Positions 27,208-33,702 of a stretch of DNA of 33,702 nt are shown in pieces (position 1 is the stretch's first letter; the number at the start of each line of letters is the position of its first letter). Below the pieces are notes generated by a model. It was not told the DNA's origin and made no database searches. It saw only the letters and a program-made list of their open reading frames with translations. Position numbers and translations under genes: made by a program. The DNA comes from Mesorhizobium sp. (lineage in GTDB: Bacteria > Pseudomonadota > Alphaproteobacteria > Rhizobiales > Rhizobiaceae), in contig JAIPUZ010000016.1 of assembly GCA_022833215.1 (NCBI GenBank), forward strand, positions 1 through 33,702, in the 5' to 3' direction.

Positions 27208-28021
27208 CGCACGAAGTCTGCCTTCGCCGGAAGAAGATCTGGCCCTTCTGCGCGACGCTGCGCGCGAGGCCGGGCGCATAGCCATGGGTTATTTCGGCAA
27301 GGACCCTCAGGTCTGGATCAAGGAGGGAACCTCGCCGGTCAGCGAGGCCGACTACGCGGCCGACCGGTTCCTGCGCGAAACGCTGCTGGCGGCTCGTCCC
27401 GGCTATGGCTGGCTGTCGGAGGAAACCGCCGACGATCCGGGCAGGCTGAAGGCGCCGCGTACCTTTGTGGTCGATCCCATCGATGGAACGCGCGCATTCA
27501 TCGCCGGCAACCCGACCTGGTGCGTCAGCGTGGCGGTGGTGGAGCAGGGCAGGTCGCTGTCCGGCGTGCTCGATTGCCCTGCCAGGAACGAGGTTTTCTG
27601 GGCGACCCGTGGCGGCGGAGCTTTTCTGGATGGAAAACGACTGGGTGTCGCAACGACAGGGTCGCAGCCGTCGATAGCCGGACCGAAGCCGCTGATCGAC
27701 AGGCTCGATCCCGGCCTGATCGCACAGAGCAGGCGCGTGGACTATGTGCCCTCGCTGGCCTACCGGCTGGCCATGATCGCGGACGGGCGCATCGACGCCA
27801 GTTTCGTCAAATCGGATTCGCATGACTGGGACCTTGCCGCGGCGGCGCTTGTCCTTGAGGAAGCGGGCGGCACCCTGCTCGATTCCAGCGGGGATACGCC
27901 GCGCTTCGCGACGGAGCGGATTCGGCATGGAGAACTGGTGGCCGGTAGCGGCGAGCTTCTGGGCAAGCTTTTCCATGTGATCGCCGGCTCCCAAGATGTA
28001 CAGGCCCAAATGCCGGTTTAG
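27194..28021 (+). CDS. inositol monophosphatase family / 3'(2'),5'-bisphosphate nucleotidase
   Basis: A 275-residue magnesium phosphatase of the IMPase superfamily. Metal ligands are visible: EE (76-77), DPIDGT (Asp94 and Asp97) and HDWDLAAAALVLEEAGG. Similar Rhizobiales genes are annotated as CysQ-like, which would remove 3'-phosphoadenosine 5'-phosphate, but inositol or other sugar phosphates cannot be excluded. The start is TTG 27194 with AAGGA eight bases upstream, inside the end of pmbA; no ATG fits the frame at that site. It begins a run of LPS-related genes after a 73-base gap. Confidence 0.85.
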   Translation: MPEADARSLPSPEEDLALLRDAAREAGRIAMGYFGKDPQVWIKEGTSPVSEADYAADRFLRETLLAARPGYGWLSEETADDPGRLKAPRTFVVDPIDGTRAFIAGNPTWCVSVAVVEQGRSLSGVLDCPARNEVFWATRGGGAFLDGKRLGVATTGSQPSIAGPKPLIDRLDPGLIAQSRRVDYVPSLAYRLAMIADGRIDASFVKSDSHDWDLAAAALVLEEAGGTLLDSSGDTPRFATERIRHGELVAGSGELLGKLFHVIAGSQDVQAQMPV

Positions 28022-28094
28022 GCATTGGCACAGGTTTCAAAATTCGCCGGTTTGGATTAGACCAAGCGCGGTGATTTTCAGCTAGAGGACGGAT

Positions 28095-28337
28095 ATGAGC
28101 AGCGGTGACGACAAGCAGCTTCTGCATCTGGTGTTCGGTGGCGAACTCAAGGAGCTTGGCAGCAATGAGTTCCGGGACCTCAACGCGCTGGATATAGTGG
28201 GCATCTATCCGAATTATCAGGCTGCCCATGCGGCGTGGAAGGCGAAGGCGCAGGCAAGCGTCGACAATGCGCATATGCGCTATTTCGTTGCGCATTTGCA
28301 CAGGCTGCTCGATCCGCAGAACAAGGCCGACGCTTGA
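28095..28337 (+). CDS. DUF4170 family protein
   Basis: An 80-residue soluble protein with LLHLVFGGELKELGSNEFRDL, then VGIYPNYQAAHAAWKAKAQ and AHMRYFVAHLHRLLDP, which is the DUF4170 pattern known from alphaproteobacteria. The function is unknown. The ATG has GAGGAC upstream. It lies directly before the acyltransferase, waaA and lpxK, and its TGA overlaps a TTG that is in frame with the acyltransferase, so it probably belongs to that unit. Confidence 0.82.
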   Translation: MSSGDDKQLLHLVFGGELKELGSNEFRDLNALDIVGIYPNYQAAHAAWKAKAQASVDNAHMRYFVAHLHRLLDPQNKADA

Positions 28338-28339
28338 GC

Positions 28340-29128
28340 ATGAAGCAGGAAACCGCACCGGTGCGGGCTGCACAGGCTGCCTCCGGTGAGAAGCGCCAGA
28401 CGGCGTCCAAACGGCTGTGGCGTCGCATTCGCCAGCCGCTGGCGCAGTCGCGTTTTGCAAAATCCGCGGTTGCCACGCTGCTGGCGCAGGTGTTGCGCTT
28501 CATCCGGCTGACGAACCCGCTGACCCGCGAATCTACGGCAATCGCCGGCGGCGAATATGGGCATCTTGAGCCCGGCATCATCGCCCTGTGGCATGGCCAG
28601 CACCTGATGGCGCCCGTCTTCTATCCGAAGGGCAGGCCGCTGGTCGCCATGGTTTCGCGCAGTGCCGACGCGGAACTCAATGCGCTGGTGGTCGAGAAAT
28701 TCGGAATCGAAGCGGTTCGCGGGTCCGGCGGCCGCGAAAGTGCCCGCCATCTCGACAAAGGCGGCGCCAAGGCGTTGATTGCCCTCAAAAAGTCGCTGGT
28801 TGCGGGCAAGAACGTCGCCATGATTGCAGATATTCCGCATGGTACGCCGCGCGATGCCGGACTCGGCATCGTCCTGCTTGCCCGGCTTTCGGGTCGTCCG
28901 ATCCTGCCTGCCGCCATCGCCACCAGCCGCCGCAAGGTGCTGGAACGGAGCTGGGACAAGACAACCATCAACCTTCCATTCGGCCGTTCCTCGATTGTCG
29001 TGGGCACGCCGGTTTTCGTGCCAAAGGATGCCGATGATGCCGAAATGGAGCTGAAGCGGCAGGAGGTAACGGCCTCCCTGAATGCGGCGACAGCCAGGGC
29101 ATACGGCCTCGTGGATGCGACGGCATGA
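28340..29128 (+). CDS. DUF374-type lysophospholipid acyltransferase family protein (LpxJ-like)
   Basis: A 262-residue membrane-associated acyltransferase-like protein. The segment ALWHGQHLMAP (82-92) replaces the common HX4D motif, followed by VSRSADAELNALVVEKFG, RGSGGRESARHL, and IADIPHGTPRDAG, the order typical of DUF374. LpxJ of Helicobacter and Campylobacter, a DUF374 enzyme, adds a secondary acyl chain to lipid A. Here the next genes are waaA and lpxK, so a lipid A or LPS acylation role is a fair inference, not a proof. The start may be ATG 28340 or TTG 28334, the latter overlapping the preceding stop. The TGA overlaps the waaA ATG. Confidence 0.83.
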   Translation: MKQETAPVRAAQAASGEKRQTASKRLWRRIRQPLAQSRFAKSAVATLLAQVLRFIRLTNPLTRESTAIAGGEYGHLEPGIIALWHGQHLMAPVFYPKGRPLVAMVSRSADAELNALVVEKFGIEAVRGSGGRESARHLDKGGAKALIALKKSLVAGKNVAMIADIPHGTPRDAGLGIVLLARLSGRPILPAAIATSRRKVLERSWDKTTINLPFGRSSIVVGTPVFVPKDADDAEMELKRQEVTASLNAATARAYGLVDATA

Positions 29129-30441
29129 GCGAGCGGGCCGCCCGAACCTTGCTGACCCTTTATCGTTATGCCGGCGCGGCAGCCTATCCGCTGATGGGTC
29201 CCTACGTCGCGTGGCGTGCTTCCAAGGGCAAGGAAGACAAGGGACGCACGCGCGAGCGCTACGGCTTTGCCGGCCATGAGCGCCCCGAAGGACCCCTGAT
29301 CTGGGTCCATGCCGCCAGCGTCGGTGAAACGATCGCCGTCGTGCCTCTCGTTCAGACCATACTTGGCTACGGGGTCAACATCGTTCTGACCACAGGCACC
29401 GTCACCTCGGCCAGGGTCGTGCGCGAAAGGCTCGGTGACAGCGTCATCCACCAGTATGTACCACTCGACCTGAAGCCGGCCGTGAGCCGTTTTCTGGACC
29501 ACTGGAGTCCGGATCTGGCCATTATCGCGGAGTCCGAAATCTGGCCGATGACCATTCTGGAGCTCGGAGCCCGCAATGTGCCGCAGGTTCTGGTCAACGG
29601 GCGCATGTCGGACCGCTCTTTCGCTTCATGGAAGAAGCGGACGAGCCTTGCCGAGGCGTTGTTCGAGAATCTCGCACATGTCGTGGCGCAATCCGAGACC
29701 GATGGCGAGCGCTTCCGGGCTTTGGGCGCGCGCCCTGTAACCGTGTCGGGCAACCTGAAGGTGGATACGCTTCCGCCTCCGGTTGACGAGAAGACGTTGC
29801 AGGCGGTCAGGCGTCAGATCGGCAAGCGGCCTACATGGGCCGCCGTCTCCACGCATGAGGGCGAGGAGAAGATCGCTGCTGAAATTCATGCCGCCCTGCG
29901 CAAGCGCCACCCGGGCCTTCTCACAATCGTGGTGCCGCGCCATCCGCCGCGTGCCGATGAACTGGCGGAACAAATCCGTTCCATGGGCCTCAGGCTGGTT
30001 CGCCGCAGTTCGGGCGAGCCAGTTGCTGCCGATACCGACATTCTTCTTGGCGACACGATCGGCGAGATGGGACTCTATCTGCGCCTGACCGAAATTGCCT
30101 TCGTCGGCCGGTCGCTGACGGGAGCCGGTGGACAGAATCCACTCGAACCGGCAATGCTGGATACGGCGATCCTCTCCGGAAAGAATGTCCAGAATTTTCG
30201 CGATTCCTACAAGAATCTTCTGGAACGTGGTGGCGTGAAGCTGGTGCGCGACCGCAACATGCTGGCCGGCGCGGTCAACTACCTGCTTCTGAACGAGGAA
30301 GCGCGGCGCAACATGATCGCGGCGGCATCCGCAACCGTGAACGATATGCGCGGCGCTCTTGCCGCGACGATGAAGGCGCTCGAACCCTTCATCCATCCTC
30401 TGGTCGTGCAGGCTGGCCTGCGCCGGGCAAGCAAGGGCTGA
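29125..30441 (+). CDS. waaA: 3-deoxy-D-manno-octulosonic acid (Kdo) transferase
   Basis: A 438-residue glycosyltransferase that adds Kdo residues from CMP-Kdo to lipid IVA at the inner face of the cytoplasmic membrane. The N-terminus has a hydrophobic anchor (about 15-30), HAASVGE at 62-68 with the catalytic glutamate Glu68, ESEIWPM, and the C-terminal GGQNPLEPA motif for the nucleotide sugar. Length fits the family. The start ATG overlaps the upstream TGA, and lpxK begins one base after its stop, a conserved lipid A operon. Confidence 0.95.
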   Translation: MSERAARTLLTLYRYAGAAAYPLMGPYVAWRASKGKEDKGRTRERYGFAGHERPEGPLIWVHAASVGETIAVVPLVQTILGYGVNIVLTTGTVTSARVVRERLGDSVIHQYVPLDLKPAVSRFLDHWSPDLAIIAESEIWPMTILELGARNVPQVLVNGRMSDRSFASWKKRTSLAEALFENLAHVVAQSETDGERFRALGARPVTVSGNLKVDTLPPPVDEKTLQAVRRQIGKRPTWAAVSTHEGEEKIAAEIHAALRKRHPGLLTIVVPRHPPRADELAEQIRSMGLRLVRRSSGEPVAADTDILLGDTIGEMGLYLRLTEIAFVGRSLTGAGGQNPLEPAMLDTAILSGKNVQNFRDSYKNLLERGGVKLVRDRNMLAGAVNYLLLNEEARRNMIAAASATVNDMRGALAATMKALEPFIHPLVVQAGLRRASKG

Positions 30442-30442
30442 A

Positions 30443-31471
30443 ATGGCCAGTGAAGCGCCGCCCTTCTGGTGGGAAAAGCCGGATTGGCGCGCTTTTGCCC
30501 TTTCGCCTTTTTCGGCGATCTATGCATCTGTTGCGGCTCGGCGGCTGCACAGGGCTCCGCGGGAAAAAATTCCCGCACCGGTGCTGTGCGTAGGCAATTT
30601 CACCGTGGGCGGCACCGGAAAGACGCCCGTTGCGATCGCGCTGGCCGGACAGGCTCGCCAGATGGGCTTTTCACCCGGCATTCTCTCCCGTGGGCATGGC
30701 GGCGGATTTTCCAGTCCGCACATCGTCGATGTTCATCACGACGCCGCAAAGCATGTCGGCGACGAGCCGCTGCTTCTTGCCGAACACGCGCCGGTTGCGG
30801 TGTCGGCAAACCGCGCTGCAGGCGCGCTTTTGCTGCTTGAGCGGCATGGCTGCGATTTCCTCATCATGGATGACGGCTTCCAGAGCGCGCGCATATATAT
30901 CGATTATGCACTGATGGTGGTGGATGCGCGCTACGGACTCGGCAACGGCCGCGTCATTCCCGGCGGGCCGCTGCGCGCAAGGGTCGTCGATCAGCTTGTG
31001 TACAGCAATGCGTTGTTGCGGATAGGAGAGGGGAGTGCGGCCGATACCATCGTGCGGCAAGCTGCACGCGCGGGAAAACCCGTGTTCGACGCAAGGGCAC
31101 GCCCGCGCGAGGCCGGGCGCTTTGCCGGGCGGCGTTTTCTTGCCTTCGCCGGTATAGGCCACCCCGACAAGTTCTTCGACACGGTATCAAATGCAGGCGC
31201 CACAGTGGTGCAGGCCCGCCCGTTTCCCGACCATCATTTCTACGGCGCCGACGAACTGGAAGAGCTTCTGGCGGCTGCAAAAGCGGAGAATCTCGATCTG
31301 GTCACGACTGCGAAGGATGCGGTGCGGCTGCGCCATGGAGCAGCGAGCCCGGAATTTCTGGACCGGCTGAACGTGCTGGAGATCGAGACCGTGTTCGATC
31401 AGGAACTTGCCCCGGCCAGAATCATCGGGGAAACAGTGGAAAGCTGGAAGCTGCGCCGCCTCAAAGGCTAA
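30443..31471 (+). CDS. lpxK: tetraacyldisaccharide 4'-kinase
   Basis: A 342-residue membrane-bound kinase that phosphorylates the 4'-position of the lipid A disaccharide. The Walker A-like motif GGTGKT is at 56-61 in VGNFTVGGTGKTPVAIAL, then LSRGHGGG, and DDGFQ with the catalytic region. N-terminal hydrophobic residues (about 19-32) form the membrane anchor. It follows waaA by one base. It is the last gene of the LPS block; no terminator is visible, only a repeat-like sequence right after the stop. Confidence 0.96.
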   Translation: MASEAPPFWWEKPDWRAFALSPFSAIYASVAARRLHRAPREKIPAPVLCVGNFTVGGTGKTPVAIALAGQARQMGFSPGILSRGHGGGFSSPHIVDVHHDAAKHVGDEPLLLAEHAPVAVSANRAAGALLLLERHGCDFLIMDDGFQSARIYIDYALMVVDARYGLGNGRVIPGGPLRARVVDQLVYSNALLRIGEGSAADTIVRQAARAGKPVFDARARPREAGRFAGRRFLAFAGIGHPDKFFDTVSNAGATVVQARPFPDHHFYGADELEELLAAAKAENLDLVTTAKDAVRLRHGAASPEFLDRLNVLEIETVFDQELAPARIIGETVESWKLRRLKG

Positions 31472-31540
31472 TTCCAGCAAAAATGTGCACCGGTTTTGTG
31501 TATAGATCTGTGTTAAAACAAAGAGTTAGAAAAGTTCTGT
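31472..31540. repeat. probable diverged Rhizobiales intergenic repeat
   Basis: Right after lpxK the sequence contains ATTCCAGCAAAA, CGGTTTTGTG and TTAAAACAAAGAGTTAGA in this order. From memory this resembles a short repeat common between genes in Mesorhizobium and relatives, typically with a CAAAGAGTTAGAG-like end. No second copy is in the window, so the call depends on recollection. Confidence 0.4.
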
Positions 31541-31806
31541 GCTTCAGGGAAAAGTGGAAACACGCTATTCTGCGCGCCAGAGGTATTCAGCAACTCGCCT
31601 GGATCGACCCATAGCGTCTGCTCCGGCAGGACGGTTCCGCGCAGCACGCCGATCAGTTGGGAATGGTCTTCGTCGCAGACCTCCCGCGTGCAGACGCGGA
31701 TACGCCCTTCGAGTTCACTTCCCGCGCGGTCGAACGACAGTTGGTGGCAGAGAGGGTTTGAGCATCCATCTGAGGCGCTTGCTCGCGATTGAGACCGGCT
31801 TCCCAT
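31513..31806 (-). CDS. unrecognised 97-residue open frame
   Basis: This frame reads MGSRSQSRASASDG to NFSNSLF. The middle part (ELEGRIRVCTREVCDEDHSQLIGVLRGTVLPEQTLWVDPGE-like, in pieces) has a balanced amino acid composition, unlike the arginine-rich shadow frames nearby, which is the reason to list it. Against it: the only ATG has a purine stretch that is too close, and the last codons lie in the repeat-like sequence. It may be a real small gene, the remains of a longer one, or chance. No family is recognised. Confidence 0.25.
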   Translation of the reverse strand: MGSRSQSRASASDGCSNPLCHQLSFDRAGSELEGRIRVCTREVCDEDHSQLIGVLRGTVLPEQTLWVDPGELLNTSGAQNSVFPLFPEAQNFSNSLF

Positions 31807-32110
31807 ACTCCCGGCATATCGGCCCTCTATCCCTGGGGGAAACGTATGAGGAAGGAGATGGGCGCTTTTTGCACAGGAACGCCGATAGCTACCGCTCCGT
31901 TTTCGGCATCAGGCCGGATGTCTGATGCGACAATCGAATGCTTCCGTGAAGCAAATTTGTCACTTGCCAGAGCGCACCCATCTTCCGGTGTCCGGGGTGA
32001 TTTGGTGCATGGCGGCAAAGTTGGTATTTTGACCCAAATTCAATAGACGAAAATCAGAACGGGAGGTCCCTCCCATTCAGAATAACGAAAAATAAGGCAC
32101 TGAAATAGTT
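31541..32110. other. gene-poor stretch between lpxK and dusA
   Basis: Apart from the doubtful minus-strand frame above, I see no convincing gene. Both strands have several short overlapping frames without family resemblance, consistent with decayed coding DNA or a regulatory region. Near the dusA end the base composition becomes AT-rich (32010-32110) and contains TTGACC at 32033, a possible -35 of the dusA promoter, but without a good -10. Confidence 0.5.
32061..32074. repeat. short palindrome upstream of dusA
   Basis: GGGAGG-TC-CCTCCC, a perfect 6-bp inverted repeat around two bases, 36 bases before the dusA ATG. It could be an operator or sequester the ribosome site in the leader RNA because both arms are purine/pyrimidine blocks. 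It may also be chance. Confidence 0.3.
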
Positions 32111-33085
32111 ATGAAATTTTCCGTTGCGCCGATGCTCGACTGGACGGACAGGCATTGCCGGTTCTTCCACAGGCATCTTTCACGCAAAGCCCTGCTGTAT
32201 ACGGAGATGGTCGTCGCTGATGCCGTTATTCATGGCGTGCGGGAAAGATTGCTCGGTTTTGACGACATGGAACATCCGGTCGCATTGCAGCTTGGCGGCT
32301 CGGACCCGGGCAAGCTTGCGGAGGCGGCGCGCATCGGCGCGGATTTCGGCTATGACGAGATAAATCTGAATGTCGGCTGCCCATCCGACCGGGTGCAGAG
32401 CGGCACATTCGGCGCGTGCCTCATGCTCACACCGGGGGCGGTTGCCACCTGTGTTGCAGCGATGAAGGCTGCGGTCAGCGTCCCCGTTACCGTAAAATGC
32501 AGGATCGGCGTAGACGATCAGGATCCGGAAATCGCGCTTGATGACCTGTCGGACAGGGTTTTTGGTGCAGGCGCCGATGCGCTTTGGGTTCACGCCCGGA
32601 AGGCCTGGCTGCAGGGCCTGAGCCCGAAAGAGAACCGCGACATCCCTCCGCTCGACTATGACAGGGTCTACAGACTGAAGAAGCGCAACCCCGGTCGCTT
32701 CGTTGGCATCAATGGCGGGATCGGGACGCTGGGCGAAGCGGAAGAGCACCTGCGTCATACGGATGGAGTGATGCTCGGCCGGGCCGCTTATCATATGCCG
32801 GAAATTCTGACAGGTGTGGATTGTCTGCTGGATGGCAAGCGGGCGGAAGTGTTCGATTTCAGCGCACTGATAGAAGCCATGGCCGACTATGCCGCGCGCC
32901 ACATTTCGCATGGTGGTCGCCTCGGGCACATCACGCGCCATATGGTCGGGTTGTTCCACGGACAGCCCGGTGCACGCCGCTGGCGGCAGATATTGTCGAC
33001 AGAGGCCGTCATCCCCGGCGCCGGTGCGCAAGTGCTGCGCGATGCCTTCTCGGCCGTCGACATATCGGCAAAAGAGGCAGCCTGA
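32111..33085 (+). CDS. dusA: tRNA-dihydrouridine(20/20a) synthase DusA
   Basis: A 324-residue FMN enzyme that reduces uridine 20/20a in the D-loop of tRNA. It starts FSVAPMLDWTDRHCRFFHR, the DusA signature; the catalytic cysteine is Cys90 in NVGCPSDRVQSGTFGACLM, and HARKAWLQGLSPKENRDIPPL is specific to DusA as opposed to DusB and DusC. VGINGGIG and DGVMLGRAAY bind FMN. Length is normal. The start ATG is in an AT-rich leader with only a weak purine stretch. It is monocistronic as far as can be seen. Confidence 0.96.
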   Translation: MKFSVAPMLDWTDRHCRFFHRHLSRKALLYTEMVVADAVIHGVRERLLGFDDMEHPVALQLGGSDPGKLAEAARIGADFGYDEINLNVGCPSDRVQSGTFGACLMLTPGAVATCVAAMKAAVSVPVTVKCRIGVDDQDPEIALDDLSDRVFGAGADALWVHARKAWLQGLSPKENRDIPPLDYDRVYRLKKRNPGRFVGINGGIGTLGEAEEHLRHTDGVMLGRAAYHMPEILTGVDCLLDGKRAEVFDFSALIEAMADYAARHISHGGRLGHITRHMVGLFHGQPGARRWRQILSTEAVIPGAGAQVLRDAFSAVDISAKEAA

Positions 33086-33508
33086 ACGGCCATACTTGCA
33101 GGGCAGGAAACTGCGCCATCGATAAGGGATCTGGCAACGGGATTCCGGACCAGAAAGGCAGCGCCCTGCCGTGCATGGTTGTGTCCATCGTGAGTGGCGC
33201 GTGCTTCGCCTTGTCAGGCGGGTTGCGCCGGTGCGTATTGCGCAATCCTCTCGCAGAACCGTCCTCGCCTGGCGTCTTCGCCGGTGCGCAACTGGCGCTG
33301 AGCGCGACCATGCTGTTACGCGGCTGGCGCAGGTGGAGGCATCGGTCGCACAGATCGCGACGACCACCGGGCGCGGTCTGCGCGACGTGCATGCGATTCT
33401 TGATGCCCTCTACTTCAACCGCGATCCCGAATGACGAAGGAAGCGATACGGAAGCTCGAAACGAGAACAAGAATTCCCGACCGTGCGTCCGACTGACATG
33501 AAATATTA
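33086..33508. other. gap between dusA and IS copy B
   Basis: 423 bases without a gene I can name. The best frame is 33171-33434 (plus), starting at GTG, listed separately. Nothing in the other frames looks like a known protein. Copy B of the IS begins at 33511, after TA at 33509-33510. Confidence 0.5.
33171..33434 (+). CDS. unrecognised 87-residue open frame before the IS
   Basis: The C-terminal half (RLAQVEASVAQIATTTGR, then DVHAILDALYFNRDPE) looks like a coherent helical protein segment, while the N-terminal half is arginine-rich and looks like a shadow frame. The GTG start has no good ribosome site. It could be a short real protein starting further in, or the end of a gene damaged by the events that brought the IS here. 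No family is recognised. Confidence 0.25.
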   Translation: MHGCVHREWRVLRLVRRVAPVRIAQSSRRTVLAWRLRRCATGAERDHAVTRLAQVEASVAQIATTTGRGLRDVHAILDALYFNRDPE

Positions 33509-33510
33509 TA

Positions 33511-33702
33511 GGCTGCAGTGACGATTTAACGTCTTGGGATTCCCATTTGGCTGCAAATCAGATTCTATTCTTGCCTTTGGAGGTTAGGATGGAAGGTGAG
33601 GTTCTTCGCGACGATCAATGGGAGCAAATCAAGCCATTTGTACCCGGCGGGCGTAAAGGCAAGCGCGGTCCTCGCAGTGACGGGCGGCGGTTCTTTGACG
33701 CT
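33511..33702 (+). mobile_element. IS5-family (IS427-like) insertion sequence, copy B, 5' end only
   Basis: Begins GGCTGCAGTGACG after a TA dinucleotide and continues off the window. It matches copy A (1-113) in inverted orientation with two mismatches in 113 bases. The left-end region holds a short palindrome ATTTG-GCTG-CAAAT at 33545-33558 before the transposase start. Confidence 0.82.
33589..33702 (+). CDS. IS5-family transposase, N-terminal fragment (copy B)
   Basis: 38 codons are visible up to the window edge, reading EVLRDDQWEQIKPFVPGG then RKGKRGPRSDGRRFFDA. The D-D-Q-W-x-x-I-x-P-F/L and GRKGKRGPRSD segments are typical of the first part of IS427-group IS5 transposases, which are often made by programmed frameshift from two frames. 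The rest is outside the window. A GGAGG site lies before the ATG. Confidence 0.85.
   Translation, partial: MEGEVLRDDQWEQIKPFVPGGRKGKRGPRSDGRRFFDA

Overview
The window looks like a conserved chromosomal segment of an alphaproteobacterium of the order Hyphomicrobiales (Rhizobiales), most likely near Phyllobacteriaceae/Mesorhizobium. The reasons are the high GC content, a HrcA/CIRCE-controlled groESL operon, an IleS lacking the zinc-binding C-terminus, a TIGR01459 HAD gene followed by ribF, and a DUF4170/acyltransferase/waaA/lpxK block. The family assignment rests on remembered gene content, not on a search.

Layout. Both edges cut into copies of the same IS5-family (IS427-group-like) element lying in opposite orientation (1-113 minus, 33511-33702 plus). 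The 33.4 kb between them are almost entirely ordinary core genes. From 113 to about 11.5 kb most genes are on the minus strand: two tandem DUF900 lipoprotein hydrolases, a Dabb-domain protein, a 42-residue membrane protein, fumC, a CsbD stress protein, groEL-groES with CIRCE and promoter, a CAP-domain lipoprotein and a TadG-like von Willebrand protein. ilvA is the plus-strand exception. From 11.7 kb onward most genes are on the plus strand: HAD hydrolase, ribF, (hdeD minus), mipA, ileS, a lipoprotein, (tadA minus), rluB-rsmD, a pair of M16 peptidase subunits, a patatin-like phospholipase, pmbA-cysQ, DUF4170-acyltransferase-waaA-lpxK and dusA.

How the genes work together. Several blocks are tight translational units: rluB-rsmD (1 bp apart, both rRNA modification), the M16 pair followed by a patatin gene (3 bp gap, then an ATGA overlap), pmbA-cysQ (14 bp overlap), and the lipopolysaccharide block, in which an LpxJ/DUF374-type acyltransferase is coupled to Kdo transferase (waaA) and the lipid A 4'-kinase (lpxK). 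tadA, ileS, rluB, rsmD and dusA act on tRNA or rRNA. groESL, csbD and hdeD are stress genes.

I see no CRISPR array, prophage, toxin system or clear undescribed system. The best second-look items are the IS copies and the junction-made stop codon at 113-115, a probably unannotated 42-residue membrane protein, a low-GC patch inside the ileS editing domain, the complementary loss of active-site elements in the two M16 proteins, the acyltransferase in the lipid A operon, and two gene-poor stretches (31.5-32.1 kb and 33.1-33.5 kb).
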